A DNA stretch of 64,000 nt from Dehalococcoidia bacterium (lineage in GTDB: Bacteria; Chloroflexota; Dehalococcoidia; DSTF01; JACRBR01), in NCBI GenBank assembly GCA_021462855.1, contig JAJTXQ010000014.1, positions 338,182 through 402,181 of the forward strand, in the 5' to 3' direction. The notes beneath the pieces were generated by a model. The model saw only the letters and a program-made list of their open reading frames with translations. It searched no databases and was not told where the DNA came from. The position numbers and the translations under genes were made by a program. Each line of letters starts with the position of its first letter. The first letter of the stretch is position 1. Shown here one piece after another: positions 19,025 to 28,175 of the stretch.

Positions 19025-21805
19025 ATGGTCCTCCAGGCCGACCCCGAGACGAGGAGATCACTCGCCCAAACGGCCTTTACCGTCGAGCGCTTGTTCACGC
19101 GCTCCGGCGAAGACCCGTACGGCGCGATTACCTGGGAGTACCGCACCGCCAGCATCACCGACGAAAGCGGCGTCTCGTTCTTCGAACAGCGCGACGTCGA
19201 GATCCCCGACACCTGGTCGCAGACGGCGACGAACGTCGTCGTGTCGAAGTACTTCCGCGGCAAGATCGGCACCGACGCCCGCGAACGCAGCGTGAAACAG
19301 ATGATCCGCCGCGTGGCAAAGACGATCACGCAGTGGGGCGTCAGCGATGGCTACTTCCTCGACGACGCCGAAGCGCAGGCGTTCTACGACGAGCTGACGC
19401 ACCTGCTCGTCTACCAGAAGATGGCGTTCAACAGCCCGGTCTGGTTCAACGTCGGCGTCGAGGAGCGGCCGCAGTGTTCGGCGTGCTTCATCCTCTCGGT
19501 CGAGGACACCATGGAGTCGATCCTGGACTGGTGCAAGACGGAGGGCATGATCTTCAAGGGCGGCTCGGGCTCCGGCGTCAACCTCTCGCCGATCCGGTCA
19601 AGCAGGGAGACGCTGTCGGCCGGCGGGGCGGCGAGCGGGCCGGTCAGCTTCATGCGCGGCGCCGACAGCATCGCCGGGTCGATCAAGTCCGGCGGCAAGA
19701 CGCGGCGCGCGGCAAAGATGGTCGTGCTGAACGCCGACCACCCGGACATCGAGGAGTTCGTCGACTGCAAGGTGAACGAGGAGCGGAAGGCCCACGCCCT
19801 GGGCGAGGCCGGCTGGGACATGTCGCTGAACGGCGACGCCTGGTCGTCCATCCAGTTCCAGAATGCCAACAACTCGGTCCGGGTGACCGACGCCTTCATG
19901 CGCGCCGCCCTCACGGGCGCCCCCTGGGAGCTGAAGTCGGTGCTCGGCGGCGCCGCGGAGACGACGGTCGAGGCGAAGGACCTCCTGCGGCGCATCGCCG
20001 CGGCGGCGTGGGAGTGCGGCGACCCCGGCATGCAGTACGACACGACGATCAACGACTGGCACACGTGCGCGAACACCGCGCGGATCAACGCCAGCAACCC
20101 GTGCTCGGAGTACATGCACGTCGACAACTCGGCGTGCAACCTGGCATCGCTGAACCTGATGAAGTTCGTCGACGACGCCGGCACGTTCGACATCGCCGCG
20201 TTCCGCCATGCCGTCGCGGTGACGATCCTCGCGCAGGAGATCATCGTCGGCAACTCCAGCTACCCGACGGAGAAGATCGCCGCGAACACGATCGCGATGC
20301 GGCAGCTCGGACTGGGCTACGCGAACCTCGGCGCGCTGCTGATGTCGCTCGGACTTCCCTACGACAGCGACGAGGGGCGCGCGCACGCAGCGGCGATCAC
20401 CGCGCTGATGACCGGACACGCGTATGCGACGTCGGCATTGATCGCACAACGGGTCGGCCCTTTCGCCGCGTTCCACGAAAATCGCGACCCGATGTTGCGC
20501 GTTGTTGCAAAACACCGTGATGCATCGCGTACAATAGACATAGCGCTCGCACCGAAGGAGTTGGTCGACGCGGCGCACAAGGCTTGGGATGATGCAATCG
20601 ATCACGGATCGAAGTTCGGTTTTCGCAACGCACAGGCAACAGTGCTCGCGCCAACAGGGACCATCGCGTTCATGATGGACTGCGACACGACAGGCGTTGA
20701 GCCGGACATCGCGCTCGTGAAGTACAAGAAGCTCGTCGGCGGCGGGATGATCAAGATCGTCAACCAGACCGTCCCGCGCGCGCTCGAGCGTCTCGGCTAC
20801 GACGCGGCCGAGATCAGCGCGATCATCGCGCACATCAACGAACACGGCACGATCGAGGGCGCACCCGCGCTGCGCGAAGAACACCTCGCCGTGTTCGACT
20901 GCGCGTTCAAGCCGGAGAACGGCAAGCGCTCGATCCACCACATGGGCCACATCAAGATGATGGGCGCAACGCAACCATTCATCTCGGGAGCGATCTCCAA
21001 GACGGTAAACCTCCCTAACGAGGCAACGATCGAGGATGTGTCGGACACCTACCTGGAGGCGTGGCGCCACGGACTGAAGGCGATCGCCATCTACCGCGAT
21101 GGCTCCAAGCGCGTGCAGCCGCTCTCGACTTCGAAGGACGGGAAGGCCGCGGCCGCCGCGGCCGAGCCATCGCACCACCCGGTCCGCCGGAAGATGCTCG
21201 ACACCCGCGCCTCGGTGACGCACAAGTTCAGCATCGAAGGCCACGATGGCTACATCATCGTCGGGCTCTACGAGGACGGCACACCGGGGGAGATCTTCCT
21301 CTCGATGGCCAAGCAGGGCTCGACCGTCGCCGGGCTGATGGAAGCGTTCGGCCGGGCAATCTCCTACGCACTGCAGTACGGCGTCCCGATCGGTGACCTG
21401 GTGCGCAACTTCAGCCACATGCGCTTCGAGCCCATGGGGCGGACAGAGAACCGCGACCTGCCGTTCGCGCAGTCGATCATCGACTACGTGTTCCGCTGGA
21501 TCGCAAGCCAGTACATGTCGCCGCAAGAAGCGTACGAGGTCGGCGTGATGACGCCGGAGATCAAGGCCGCGCTCGCCGCCGGCCAGTACCCGCTGCCGAT
21601 GATCGAAGGCGGCGCGGTCGGCACGGCGAGCGTCAACAGCACCGCATCCGCATCGGAAGCCGATGCGGTGCCGCCCGCGTACCGCGCGCCACGCGCGAAC
21701 GGGCACGCCGATGCGCCCGCATGCGCGAACTGCGGGTGGATCATGATCAGGTCGGGGACGTGCTACCGCTGTGAAAACTGCGGTAGCACGAGTGGCTGCT
21801 CCTAA
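19025..21805 (+). CDS. nrdJ: Vitamin B12-dependent (class II) ribonucleoside-diphosphate reductase
   Basis: [72 protein letters not shown]-terminal Cys-rich zinc ribbon. Confidence 0.97.
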   Translation: MVLQADPETRRSLAQTAFTVERLFTRSGEDPYGAITWEYRTASITDESGVSFFEQRDVEIPDTWSQTATNVVVSKYFRGKIGTDARERSVKQMIRRVAKTITQWGVSDGYFLDDAEAQAFYDELTHLLVYQKMAFNSPVWFNVGVEERPQCSACFILSVEDTMESILDWCKTEGMIFKGGSGSGVNLSPIRSSRETLSAGGAASGPVSFMRGADSIAGSIKSGGKTRRAAKMVVLNADHPDIEEFVDCKVNEERKAHALGEAGWDMSLNGDAWSSIQFQNANNSVRVTDAFMRAALTGAPWELKSVLGGAAETTVEAKDLLRRIAAAAWECGDPGMQYDTTINDWHTCANTARINASNPCSEYMHVDNSACNLASLNLMKFVDDAGTFDIAAFRHAVAVTILAQEIIVGNSSYPTEKIAANTIAMRQLGLGYANLGALLMSLGLPYDSDEGRAHAAAITALMTGHAYATSALIAQRVGPFAAFHENRDPMLRVVAKHRDASRTIDIALAPKELVDAAHKAWDDAIDHGSKFGFRNAQATVLAPTGTIAFMMDCDTTGVEPDIALVKYKKLVGGGMIKIVNQTVPRALERLGYDAAEISAIIAHINEHGTIEGAPALREEHLAVFDCAFKPENGKRSIHHMGHIKMMGATQPFISGAISKTVNLPNEATIEDVSDTYLEAWRHGLKAIAIYRDGSKRVQPLSTSKDGKAAAAAAEPSHHPVRRKMLDTRASVTHKFSIEGHDGYIIVGLYEDGTPGEIFLSMAKQGSTVAGLMEAFGRAISYALQYGVPIGDLVRNFSHMRFEPMGRTENRDLPFAQSIIDYVFRWIASQYMSPQEAYEVGVMTPEIKAALAAGQYPLPMIEGGAVGTASVNSTASASEADAVPPAYRAPRANGHADAPACANCGWIMIRSGTCYRCENCGSTSGCS

Positions 21806-21848
21806 CGGGTAGGGGCACAGGTCCAAGAAGACAGGAGGCAGGAAAGGT

Positions 21849-22118
21849 ATGGCTGTAACCGCGAAGAAGCCGGCCGCCAGGAAGCCGGCGGCCAAGAAGG
21901 CAGCGGCCAAGAAGCCGGCGGCGAAGAAGAAGACCGTCGCCAAGAAGCCGGCGGCGAAGAAGACCGCCGCGAAGAAGCCGGCGGCGAAGAAGACCGCCGC
22001 GAAGAAGCCGGCGGCCCGCAAGACCGCCGCGAAGAAGCCGGCGCGCGCCGCTGCGGCAAAGTCCCGCACGACCGCGAAGCGGAAGCCGGCCGCCCGGAAG
22101 GCGGCCGCAAAGAAGTAG
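21849..22118 (+). CDS. Histone H1-like Lys/Ala/Pro-rich DNA-binding protein
   Basis: [38 protein letters not shown]...; strong RBS upstream (ACAGGAGGCAGG). Confidence 0.8.
   Translation: MAVTAKKPAARKPAAKKAAAKKPAAKKKTVAKKPAAKKTAAKKPAAKKTAAKKPAARKTAAKKPARAAAAKSRTTAKRKPAARKAAAKK
21930..22045 (+). repeat. In-gene tandem repeat (about 30-bp units GCGAAGAAGCCGGCG/GCGAAGAAGACCGCC)
   Basis: Near-identical units repeated within the H1-like gene. Confidence 0.75.
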
Positions 22119-22183
22119 GTTTCGGCGGGTGGCGGCGTTCCCCGGCTGCCACCCGTCAACCTCACCCAACAGGAGGTGTCACC

Positions 22184-22336
22184 GTGGAGTTCGCACTGGC
22201 GCTCGGCGCCGTCGTGACCCTCGCGAGCGTGTACCTGCTCCACCAGTTCTGGTCGGGCGACCTCCGCAGCGAAGACGACCGCGCAGCCTCCCCGACGGAC
22301 CACGAGCCCCCGAACGAGGCGCTCAAGGCAGCCTGA
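22184..22336 (+). CDS. Small membrane-anchored protein (50 aa)
   Basis: AGGAGG RBS then GTG: MEFALALGAVVTLASVYLLHQFWSGDLRSEDDRAASPTDHEPPNEALKAA*; absent from the supplied ORF list. Confidence 0.6.
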   Translation: MEFALALGAVVTLASVYLLHQFWSGDLRSEDDRAASPTDHEPPNEALKAA

Positions 22337-22359
22337 GCGCACCCGGCACCCCGCATGCA

Positions 22360-22393
22360 GAAAGGCCTCATCGCGGAAACGCTGAGGCCTTTC
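22360..22393 (+). terminator. Rho-independent-like terminator
   Basis: GAAAGGCCTCA-tcgcggaaacgc-TGAGGCCTTTC, 11-bp perfect stem followed by TTTC. Confidence 0.7.
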
Positions 22394-22460
22394 AAATTGC
22401 ACATAAGAAATCTCCACCGCACCGCCTCGAGCGAGTAGTATCGGAGCGCGCACTCGTATG

Positions 22461-22522
22461 GCCCGCCGAAGGTCCGGTGGCGTCCGTAGCAGGGACGCTC
22501 CCCGCCGCCACCTTCGGCGGGC
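22461..22522 (+). promoter_or_regulatory. Large leader hairpin upstream of the modE-like gene
   Basis: GCCCGCCGAAGGT (22461-22473) / ACCTTCGGCGGGC (22510-22522), perfect 13 bp, with nested GCGTCC/GGACGC. Confidence 0.5.
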
Positions 22523-22560
22523 TTGCTCGTTGACAGGCTGGAGCCGCCCGGCGAGCGCGC

Positions 22561-22920
22561 TTGTCGTACCATGTCGCCGTGCAACGCTTCCAGCCGAAGA
22601 TCAAGCTCTGGGTCGAGCGCGAGGGCGCGCTTGTCCTCAGTGACTACCGCGTGCATCTCCTCGAACTCATCGAGGAGACCGGCTCGCTGGCCGAGGCCGC
22701 CGCGGCCATGCAGCTCTCCTACCGCCGCGCCTGGGGCAAGCTCAAGGAGATCGAGCGCAACCTCGGCGTGAAGCTCGTGGAAAGCGCGGCCGGCGGCGCC
22801 GGCGGAGGCCGCTCGCGCCTTACCGACGAAGGGCGCCGTCTCGTCGGCATGTACGCCAACTTCCGCCGTACCATGGAGCGCGACCTCGACCGCGAGTTCG
22901 CGCGCTTCTTCCCCAAGTAG
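22561..22920 (+). CDS. ModE-like winged-helix regulator (molybdate/tungstate)
   Basis: PKIKLWVEREGALVLSDYRVHLLELIEETGSLAEAAAAMQLSYRRAWGKLKEIERNLGVKLVES...GGRSRLTDEGRRLV: ModE N-terminal HTH; start could be GTG 22579. Confidence 0.85.
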   Translation: MSYHVAVQRFQPKIKLWVEREGALVLSDYRVHLLELIEETGSLAEAAAAMQLSYRRAWGKLKEIERNLGVKLVESAAGGAGGGRSRLTDEGRRLVGMYANFRRTMERDLDREFARFFPK

Positions 22921-22981
22921 ATCCACGGCGCCGCGCAGCGTCCACACGCACCGGCATCCTCTTCCGCTTGCATCTCCGTGC

Positions 22982-23005
22982 CGTTATGCTCTGGCGGGCA
23001 TATCG
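22982..23005 (+). promoter_or_regulatory. Candidate ModE-type operator upstream of tupA
   Basis: CGTTATGC-N8-GCATATCG inverted repeat (8+8+8). Confidence 0.5.
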
Positions 23006-23019
23006 AAGAAGGAGGAGCG

Positions 23020-23925
23020 ATGAAACGGCTGTCCCCGGCGCTGGCACTTCTCGCGTTCGCCGCCGCGTTCACATGGGCATGCGGCGATGACGACGGCAAC
23101 GGCGCTGTCACGCCGGCGGCGACCGCCGGCACACCCGCCGCGGCGACCGCGACGAAGGCGTCCGGCACGGTGATCCTCGCAACGACAACGAGCACGCAAG
23201 ACAGCGGGCTGCTCGACGTCCTCGTGCCGATGTTCCAGGACGAAACCGGCTATACCGTGAAGACGATCGCCGTCGGCTCGGGCCAGGCGATCGAGCAGGC
23301 GTCGCGCGGCGACGCCGACGTCGTATTCGCCCACTCGCCGGCGGCGGAGAAGAAGATGGTCGATGACGGCAACGGCATCGAGCGCGTGCTCGTGATGCAC
23401 AACGACTTCATCATCGTCGGGCCGGAGGCGGACCCGGCCGGCGTGAAGGCCACGGCCTCGCTCGAGGCGGCGATGCAGGCGATCGCCACGGGCAAGGCGC
23501 CGTTCATCAGCCGCGGCGACGACTCCGGCACGCACGCGCTCGAGCTCAAGCTCTGGAAGGCGTACAGCATCGATCCGGCCGGCCAGTCGTGGTACGAGGA
23601 GTCGGGCCAGGGCATGGGCGCGACGCTCCAGATCGCGAACCAGAAGGCGGCGTACACGATCAGCGACCGCGGCACGTTCCTCGCCCAGCGCGAGAACCTG
23701 GACCTCGCGATCCTGAGCGAAGGCGACAAGTCGCTGCTCAACGTCTACCACGTCATCGTCGTCAACCCGGAGAAGCACACGAAGGTGAACGCCGCCGGCG
23801 CGCGCGCATGGTCCGCGTTCGTCGTCCGCGACGACGTGCAGAAGATCATCGGCGAGTTCGGCGTGGACAAGTTCGGCGAGCCGCTGTTCTTCGCGGACGC
23901 GGGCAAGCCCGAGCCGGCGCAGTAG
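23020..23925 (+). CDS. tupA: Tungstate ABC transporter substrate-binding lipoprotein
   Basis: Lipobox (FTWAC), LATTTSTQDSGLLDVLVPMFQDETGYTVKTIAVGSGQA, SRGDDSGTHALE. Confidence 0.9.
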   Translation: MKRLSPALALLAFAAAFTWACGDDDGNGAVTPAATAGTPAAATATKASGTVILATTTSTQDSGLLDVLVPMFQDETGYTVKTIAVGSGQAIEQASRGDADVVFAHSPAAEKKMVDDGNGIERVLVMHNDFIIVGPEADPAGVKATASLEAAMQAIATGKAPFISRGDDSGTHALELKLWKAYSIDPAGQSWYEESGQGMGATLQIANQKAAYTISDRGTFLAQRENLDLAILSEGDKSLLNVYHVIVVNPEKHTKVNAAGARAWSAFVVRDDVQKIIGEFGVDKFGEPLFFADAGKPEPAQ

Positions 23926-23985
23926 CCACGCCGCCACGCCTCGTTACGGCGCGCGGTACGCTATGCGGCATCGCGAGGTGATGGC

Positions 23986-24735
23986 ATGGACCTGATCATC
24001 GATGGGTTCCGGGAAGCGCTCCGCCTGCTCGCGCACAATCAGCGCGATGTCTACGAGATCACGCTGCGTTCGCTCTACGTCTCGGGCACGGCGACGGCGA
24101 TCAGCCTCGTGCTGGGGGTGATGGCGGGCGCGGCGCTGGCATTCGGCCGGTTCCGCGGGCGGCTCATCCTGCTCGCGCTCGTGAACACGGGGATGGGCCT
24201 GCCGCCCGTCGTCGTCGGGCTCGTCGTCGCGATCCTGCTGTGGCGGAGCGGCCCGCTCGGCGATCTCGGCTGGATCTACACGCCGCGCGCGATGATCATC
24301 GCGCAGGCGATCATCGCCACGCCGGTGATCACCGGATTCACCGCCGCATCGCTCGCGTCGCTCCCGCCAAAGCTGCGGCTGCAGGTGTACGCCCTCGGCG
24401 CCTCGCGATTGCAGATGCTGTGGATCCTGCTGCGCGAGGTGCGCCTGCCATTGCTCGCCGCCGTGATGGCGGGCTTCGGCGCAGCGATCTCCGAGGTCGG
24501 CGCATCGGTAATGGTCGGCGGCAACATCGCCGGGGACACGCGCGTGCTGACGGGCGCGATCCTGCTCGAGCAGAGCCGTGGCGAGTTCGGCGCGGCGCTC
24601 GCGCTCGGCATCATCCTGCTGACGATGATGGTCGCCGTGAACGTGCTGTTCACGTGGGTGCAGTTCGGCGCGCGGCGCGACCGCTGGTCGGAAGGCGCCC
24701 CGGGCGAGCGCCGTGACATCGCATGGCCGCGCTGA
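23986..24735 (+). CDS. tupB: Tungstate ABC transporter permease
   Basis: Multi-TM; LASLPPKLRLQVYALGASRLQMLWILLREVRLPLLAAVMAGFGAAISEVGA. Confidence 0.88.
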   Translation: MDLIIDGFREALRLLAHNQRDVYEITLRSLYVSGTATAISLVLGVMAGAALAFGRFRGRLILLALVNTGMGLPPVVVGLVVAILLWRSGPLGDLGWIYTPRAMIIAQAIIATPVITGFTAASLASLPPKLRLQVYALGASRLQMLWILLREVRLPLLAAVMAGFGAAISEVGASVMVGGNIAGDTRVLTGAILLEQSRGEFGAALALGIILLTMMVAVNVLFTWVQFGARRDRWSEGAPGERRDIAWPR

Positions 24736-25805
24736 CGCCGAAACTCAGCGTGCGCGGCCTCGTCGCGAAGCGCGCCAGCCACCGCGTGCTCGATGTGCCG
24801 GCGCTCGACGTGCCGGCGGGCCGCGTGCTCGCGATCATCGGGCCAAACGGCGCAGGGAAGACGACACTCCTGCTGCACCTTGCGCTGCTCGAACGCCCGC
24901 AACGCGGCGACGTGCGGTTCGACGGCGCCCCGTCGAGCGGGCGTGAGCTGGCGCTGCGGCGGCGGATGGCCGTCGCGTTCCAGGAGCCGCTGCTGCTCGA
25001 CCGCACCGTCCGCGCGAACGTCGAGGAGGGGATGCGGCTGCGCGGCGTCGGCGGGCGTGAGCGGCGGGCGCGCGCGGACCGCTGGCTGCGCCAGTTCGGC
25101 ATCGAAGCGCTGGCGCAGCGCTCGGCGCGGACGCTGTCAGGCGGCGAGGCGCAACGCGCGAGCCTGGCGCGCGCGTTCGCACTCCAGCCAGAGGTGCTGC
25201 TGCTCGACGAGCCGTTCAGCGCGCTCGACCAGCCGACGCGCGAGACGCTGACCGCCGACCTCGCGGCGGCGCTCGCCGAGACCGGCGTGACCGCCGTGCT
25301 CGTCAGCCACGACCGCGATGAAGTCGCGCGGCTGGCCGACGAGGTGGCGGTGATGATCGACGGGCGCATCACGCAGATCGGCGCGCCGGCCGACGTGTTC
25401 CGTGCGCCCGCCGACGAAGCGACGGCGGCGTTCGTCGGCGTGCAGACGATGATTCCGGCCACCGTCGTCGGCGGCGCGGACGGCCTGCTCACGCTCGCCG
25501 CCGGCGCGCACCACATCGATGCGGTGTCCGGCGGCGGCTTCAGCGCGGCGCTCGTCTGCCTGCGGCCCGAGGACATCAGCATCGGCGCGGCGACGGAGGC
25601 GGCGGGCGGCAGCGCGCGCAATCACCTGCCCGGCGAGGTCACGCGCATCACCTACAGCGGCGCCGACGCGCGGGTGGAGATCGATGCCGGTGTGCCGCTG
25701 GTCGCGCGCGTCACCCGCCGATCGGCGGAGGAGTTGGCGCTGGCGCCCGGCGCGCGCGTCGTCGCCTCGTTCAAGGCGACGGCTGTGCACCTGATCCCGC
25801 GGTAG
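24723..25805 (+). CDS. tupC: Tungstate/molybdate ABC transporter ATP-binding protein
   Basis: GPNGAGKTTLLLHL (Walker A), LSGGEAQRASLARAF, LLLDEPFSALD, C-terminal TOBE-like region. Confidence 0.88.
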   Translation: MAALTPKLSVRGLVAKRASHRVLDVPALDVPAGRVLAIIGPNGAGKTTLLLHLALLERPQRGDVRFDGAPSSGRELALRRRMAVAFQEPLLLDRTVRANVEEGMRLRGVGGRERRARADRWLRQFGIEALAQRSARTLSGGEAQRASLARAFALQPEVLLLDEPFSALDQPTRETLTADLAAALAETGVTAVLVSHDRDEVARLADEVAVMIDGRITQIGAPADVFRAPADEATAAFVGVQTMIPATVVGGADGLLTLAAGAHHIDAVSGGGFSAALVCLRPEDISIGAATEAAGGSARNHLPGEVTRITYSGADARVEIDAGVPLVARVTRRSAEELALAPGARVVASFKATAVHLIPR

Positions 25806-25835
25806 ATCGTGATGCAGCGGGCGGTCCGAACGGCG

Positions 25836-26543
25836 CTACACGCCGTCGAACATCGCCATGTCGTCGGAGATGATGCCGTCGACGCGCCACGACAGCAACT
25901 CGCGGGCGCGAGCCGCGTCGTTCACCGTCCACGCGTAGACCTCCAGCCCGGCCGCATGGAACCGCTCGACGAGCCGCGGCCGCAGCAGCGTGTGCCGGAT
26001 CGATGTGCCCGCGGGGCGCCGGTCGCCCGCCGCCGCACGCCGCAACAGCGGCTCGACCGCGCGTGGATCGCCGATCGAATAGAACAGCCGCATGCCGGCG
26101 CCGGCGGCCGCGATGCGGTCAAGCAGCTTCCAGCGCGGCGATGACACCTGCGTCCGCGGCATCATGGCATCGAGGTCGCGACAGAGGCCGACGACGGCGT
26201 CGGCCGCGCGCGGCGTGGCGGACTTGATGTCGAGGAAGAGTTCCGTCCGGAAGTTGATCTCGCGCAACAGGTCGCGCAGCGACAGTTCGCCGAGCGCGAA
26301 GCGCAGGTGCCAGCGGTCGAACAGCACCGGGAGCAGCGGCAGCTTGCGCTCGTGCCGCAGGACGAGCCGGCCGCGGCTGTGCCAGAAGTCGCACTCGATC
26401 GCGTCAACGCCGGCCTCGATCGCCTCTTCGAGCGAATGGAGATTGTTGCCGGCGCGGTGGGCGATCGCGTAGAAGCCGCGCCGCCCGCGGCCGTGAGTTG
26501 CGTCGCCCGTGCTAGGCCGCTCCGACGACGTTGACGAGCACAC
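25836..26543 (-). CDS. Glycerophosphodiester phosphodiesterase family protein
   Basis: AIAHRAGNNLHSLEEAIEAGVDAIECDF...AWTVNDAARARELLSWRVDGIISDD. Confidence 0.88.
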   Translation of the reverse strand: MCSSTSSERPSTGDATHGRGRRGFYAIAHRAGNNLHSLEEAIEAGVDAIECDFWHSRGRLVLRHERKLPLLPVLFDRWHLRFALGELSLRDLLREINFRTELFLDIKSATPRAADAVVGLCRDLDAMMPRTQVSSPRWKLLDRIAAAGAGMRLFYSIGDPRAVEPLLRRAAAGDRRPAGTSIRHTLLRPRLVERFHAAGLEVYAWTVNDAARARELLSWRVDGIISDDMAMFDGV

Positions 26544-27018
26544 GGCGGAGCCGCGGGTGGTCGAGCTCGATGAGGAACACCCGCTGCCACGTGCCGAGCG
26601 CCAGCCGGCCGTCGATCACGGGGATCGTCTCGCTTGCCGAGAGAAACAGGTGCTGGCAATGGGCGTGGCCGTTCGCGCACTCGTCCTCGTTCATGTTGAC
26701 CGTGCGACGGGTGAAGTCGTTGTGCTCGTAGTAGGCGTTCGGCGGGGCGAACTGCCGCAGCGTGCGCGCGAGGTCGCGCAGCAGGAGCGGCTCGTTCTCG
26801 TTGATCTTGATGGCGGCCGTCGTGTGCTGCGAAAAGACCGTCACCTGGCCAAATTGCACGCGCGCCTCATCGACGATCCGCGTCAGGTCGTCCGTGATAT
26901 CGATGAACTCCGGCGCCGAGGCGGTCTCGTATTCCAGCGCCTCGCAGAACATCCTTGCGGCCGGCGTGTCGACGCGGGCCACGGACTCCCTCCGCGACTC
27001 GACCATGGTTGGCTTCAT
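26512..27018 (-). CDS. YjbQ / UPF0047 family protein
   Basis: VTVFSQHTTAAIKINENEP, NGHAHCQHLFLSASETIPVIDGRLALGTWQRVFLIELD. Confidence 0.9.
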   Translation of the reverse strand: MKPTMVESRRESVARVDTPAARMFCEALEYETASAPEFIDITDDLTRIVDEARVQFGQVTVFSQHTTAAIKINENEPLLLRDLARTLRQFAPPNAYYEHNDFTRRTVNMNEDECANGHAHCQHLFLSASETIPVIDGRLALGTWQRVFLIELDHPRLRRVLVNVVGAA

Positions 27019-27161
27019 TGCACCGCCTTCGCAGTTTCCCGGCTCAAACTGCGGATATTCTCACGGACGGTCGGGCTAAACGCAATTCTGCGGCCGCATA
27101 ATGCGAAGCTGGCCTCGCCAATTCGGCGAGGCCGCAACGCGCGCTGTTTGGATGCGCTGGA

Positions 27162-27665
27162 TTACTTAACGGTGAGCGTGCCGAACATCGTCGCGGGGTG
27201 GGCATCGCACTGGTAGTAGTACGACCCGGCGTCGAACTCCAGCTCGAGGACATCGGTCGCGGGACCGGGCTTGAGTTCCGTCGCGCCGACGAGGTCGGCG
27301 GTCGCGTCTGCGCCATCGAAGAACGCGAGGTTGTGCAGGATGCCGGGATCCTTGTTCTCGAACGTGAACTTGATCGTGCCGGCCGTCGCATCCAACTCGG
27401 TCACGTCGAACAGCGTGTTCAGGCCGACGATCGTGAACTCCTGCGCCTCACCGCCGCCATTGGACGGCGTCTCCGCCGGCGTTCCGGACGGCGTCTCCGC
27501 GGCCGTCGCGGTCGCGCCCGGCGTGCCCGACGCCGGGGTGAGCGGAGGCGTCAGCACGGGCGTCTGGTTTTCATCCGCCGGCTCGCCGCAAGCCATCGCG
27601 GCGAGCGCGAGCGCGCCGACCGCCAGCGCCGCCACGATGCGCGCCAGCATCGTCTGTGTCTTCAT
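27162..27665 (-). CDS. Cupredoxin-like lipoprotein (plastocyanin/azurin fold)
   Basis: Lipobox (ALAAMAC), Pro/Thr linker, FTFENKDPGILHNLAFFD...YYYQCDAHPATMFGTLTVK (His-Cys-His-Met copper ligand pattern). Confidence 0.85.
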   Translation of the reverse strand: MKTQTMLARIVAALAVGALALAAMACGEPADENQTPVLTPPLTPASGTPGATATAAETPSGTPAETPSNGGGEAQEFTIVGLNTLFDVTELDATAGTIKFTFENKDPGILHNLAFFDGADATADLVGATELKPGPATDVLELEFDAGSYYYQCDAHPATMFGTLTVK

Positions 27666-27776
27666 CGTCGCTCCTCCTCCGCGCGCGCCGTCCGCGTAAG
27701 CGCGCACGCCCATACCGATACCAACGATGCGCGGATGGCGGAAGGTGCCGAACGGCAGAACGTGCGGAAATGTGCG

Positions 27777-28169
27777 TCAGAGCGGCTGCCGGCCGGCGAA
27801 CCCGGCATCCACATCGTGCCAGAACGCGATGCGCTCCTCGCCGAGCTTCCAGCACAGGTAGACGACGCGCCCATCGCGCTCGCTCGGGAAGTCGAGCAGC
27901 CCTTCGTCGAGGTCCTTGAGCTCGATGCCCCACTCGTGGAAGCGCGCAAGCCGCTCGTTCAGTTCCTCGACCAGCGACTCGGCGCGGCGGCGCTTGGCGC
28001 CGAGCGTCGCTTCATCCTTCACGTGACCGTTCCCGGCAGACGCGCCGACGGCATGCCCGAGGTCGCCGCGCAGCGCATCGACCTGCGCCTTGCACGCCTG
28101 CATCGCGAGCAGTTCCTCTCGCGCGCGGGGGAGCAGCGCTTCGGCCTCATCGAGCGTGAAGAGCGTCAT
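27777..28169 (-). CDS. DUF2203 family protein
   Basis: FTLDEAEALLPRAREEL...IELKDLDEGLLDFPSERDGRVVYLCWKLGEERIAFWHDVDAGFAGRQPL. Confidence 0.85.
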   Translation of the reverse strand: MTLFTLDEAEALLPRAREELLAMQACKAQVDALRGDLGHAVGASAGNGHVKDEATLGAKRRRAESLVEELNERLARFHEWGIELKDLDEGLLDFPSERDGRVVYLCWKLGEERIAFWHDVDAGFAGRQPL

Positions 28170-28175
28170 GCGGCG

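Noticed and set aside
20500-20545. TTGCAA...TACAAT promoter-like sequence inside nrdJ
   Set aside because: Spacer of about 19 bp and position inside a coding region with no downstream gene start; likely a by-product of the local codon bias
21880-22080. Repetitive DNA resembling a possible CRISPR or satellite array
   Set aside because: Repeats are in phase with codons of the H1-like protein and have no unique spacers
19598-22453. 951-aa minus-strand ORF with repetitive [16 protein letters not shown] section
   Set aside because: The repetitive section is the reverse translation of the AAKKPA repeat gene; the remainder is antisense to nrdJ
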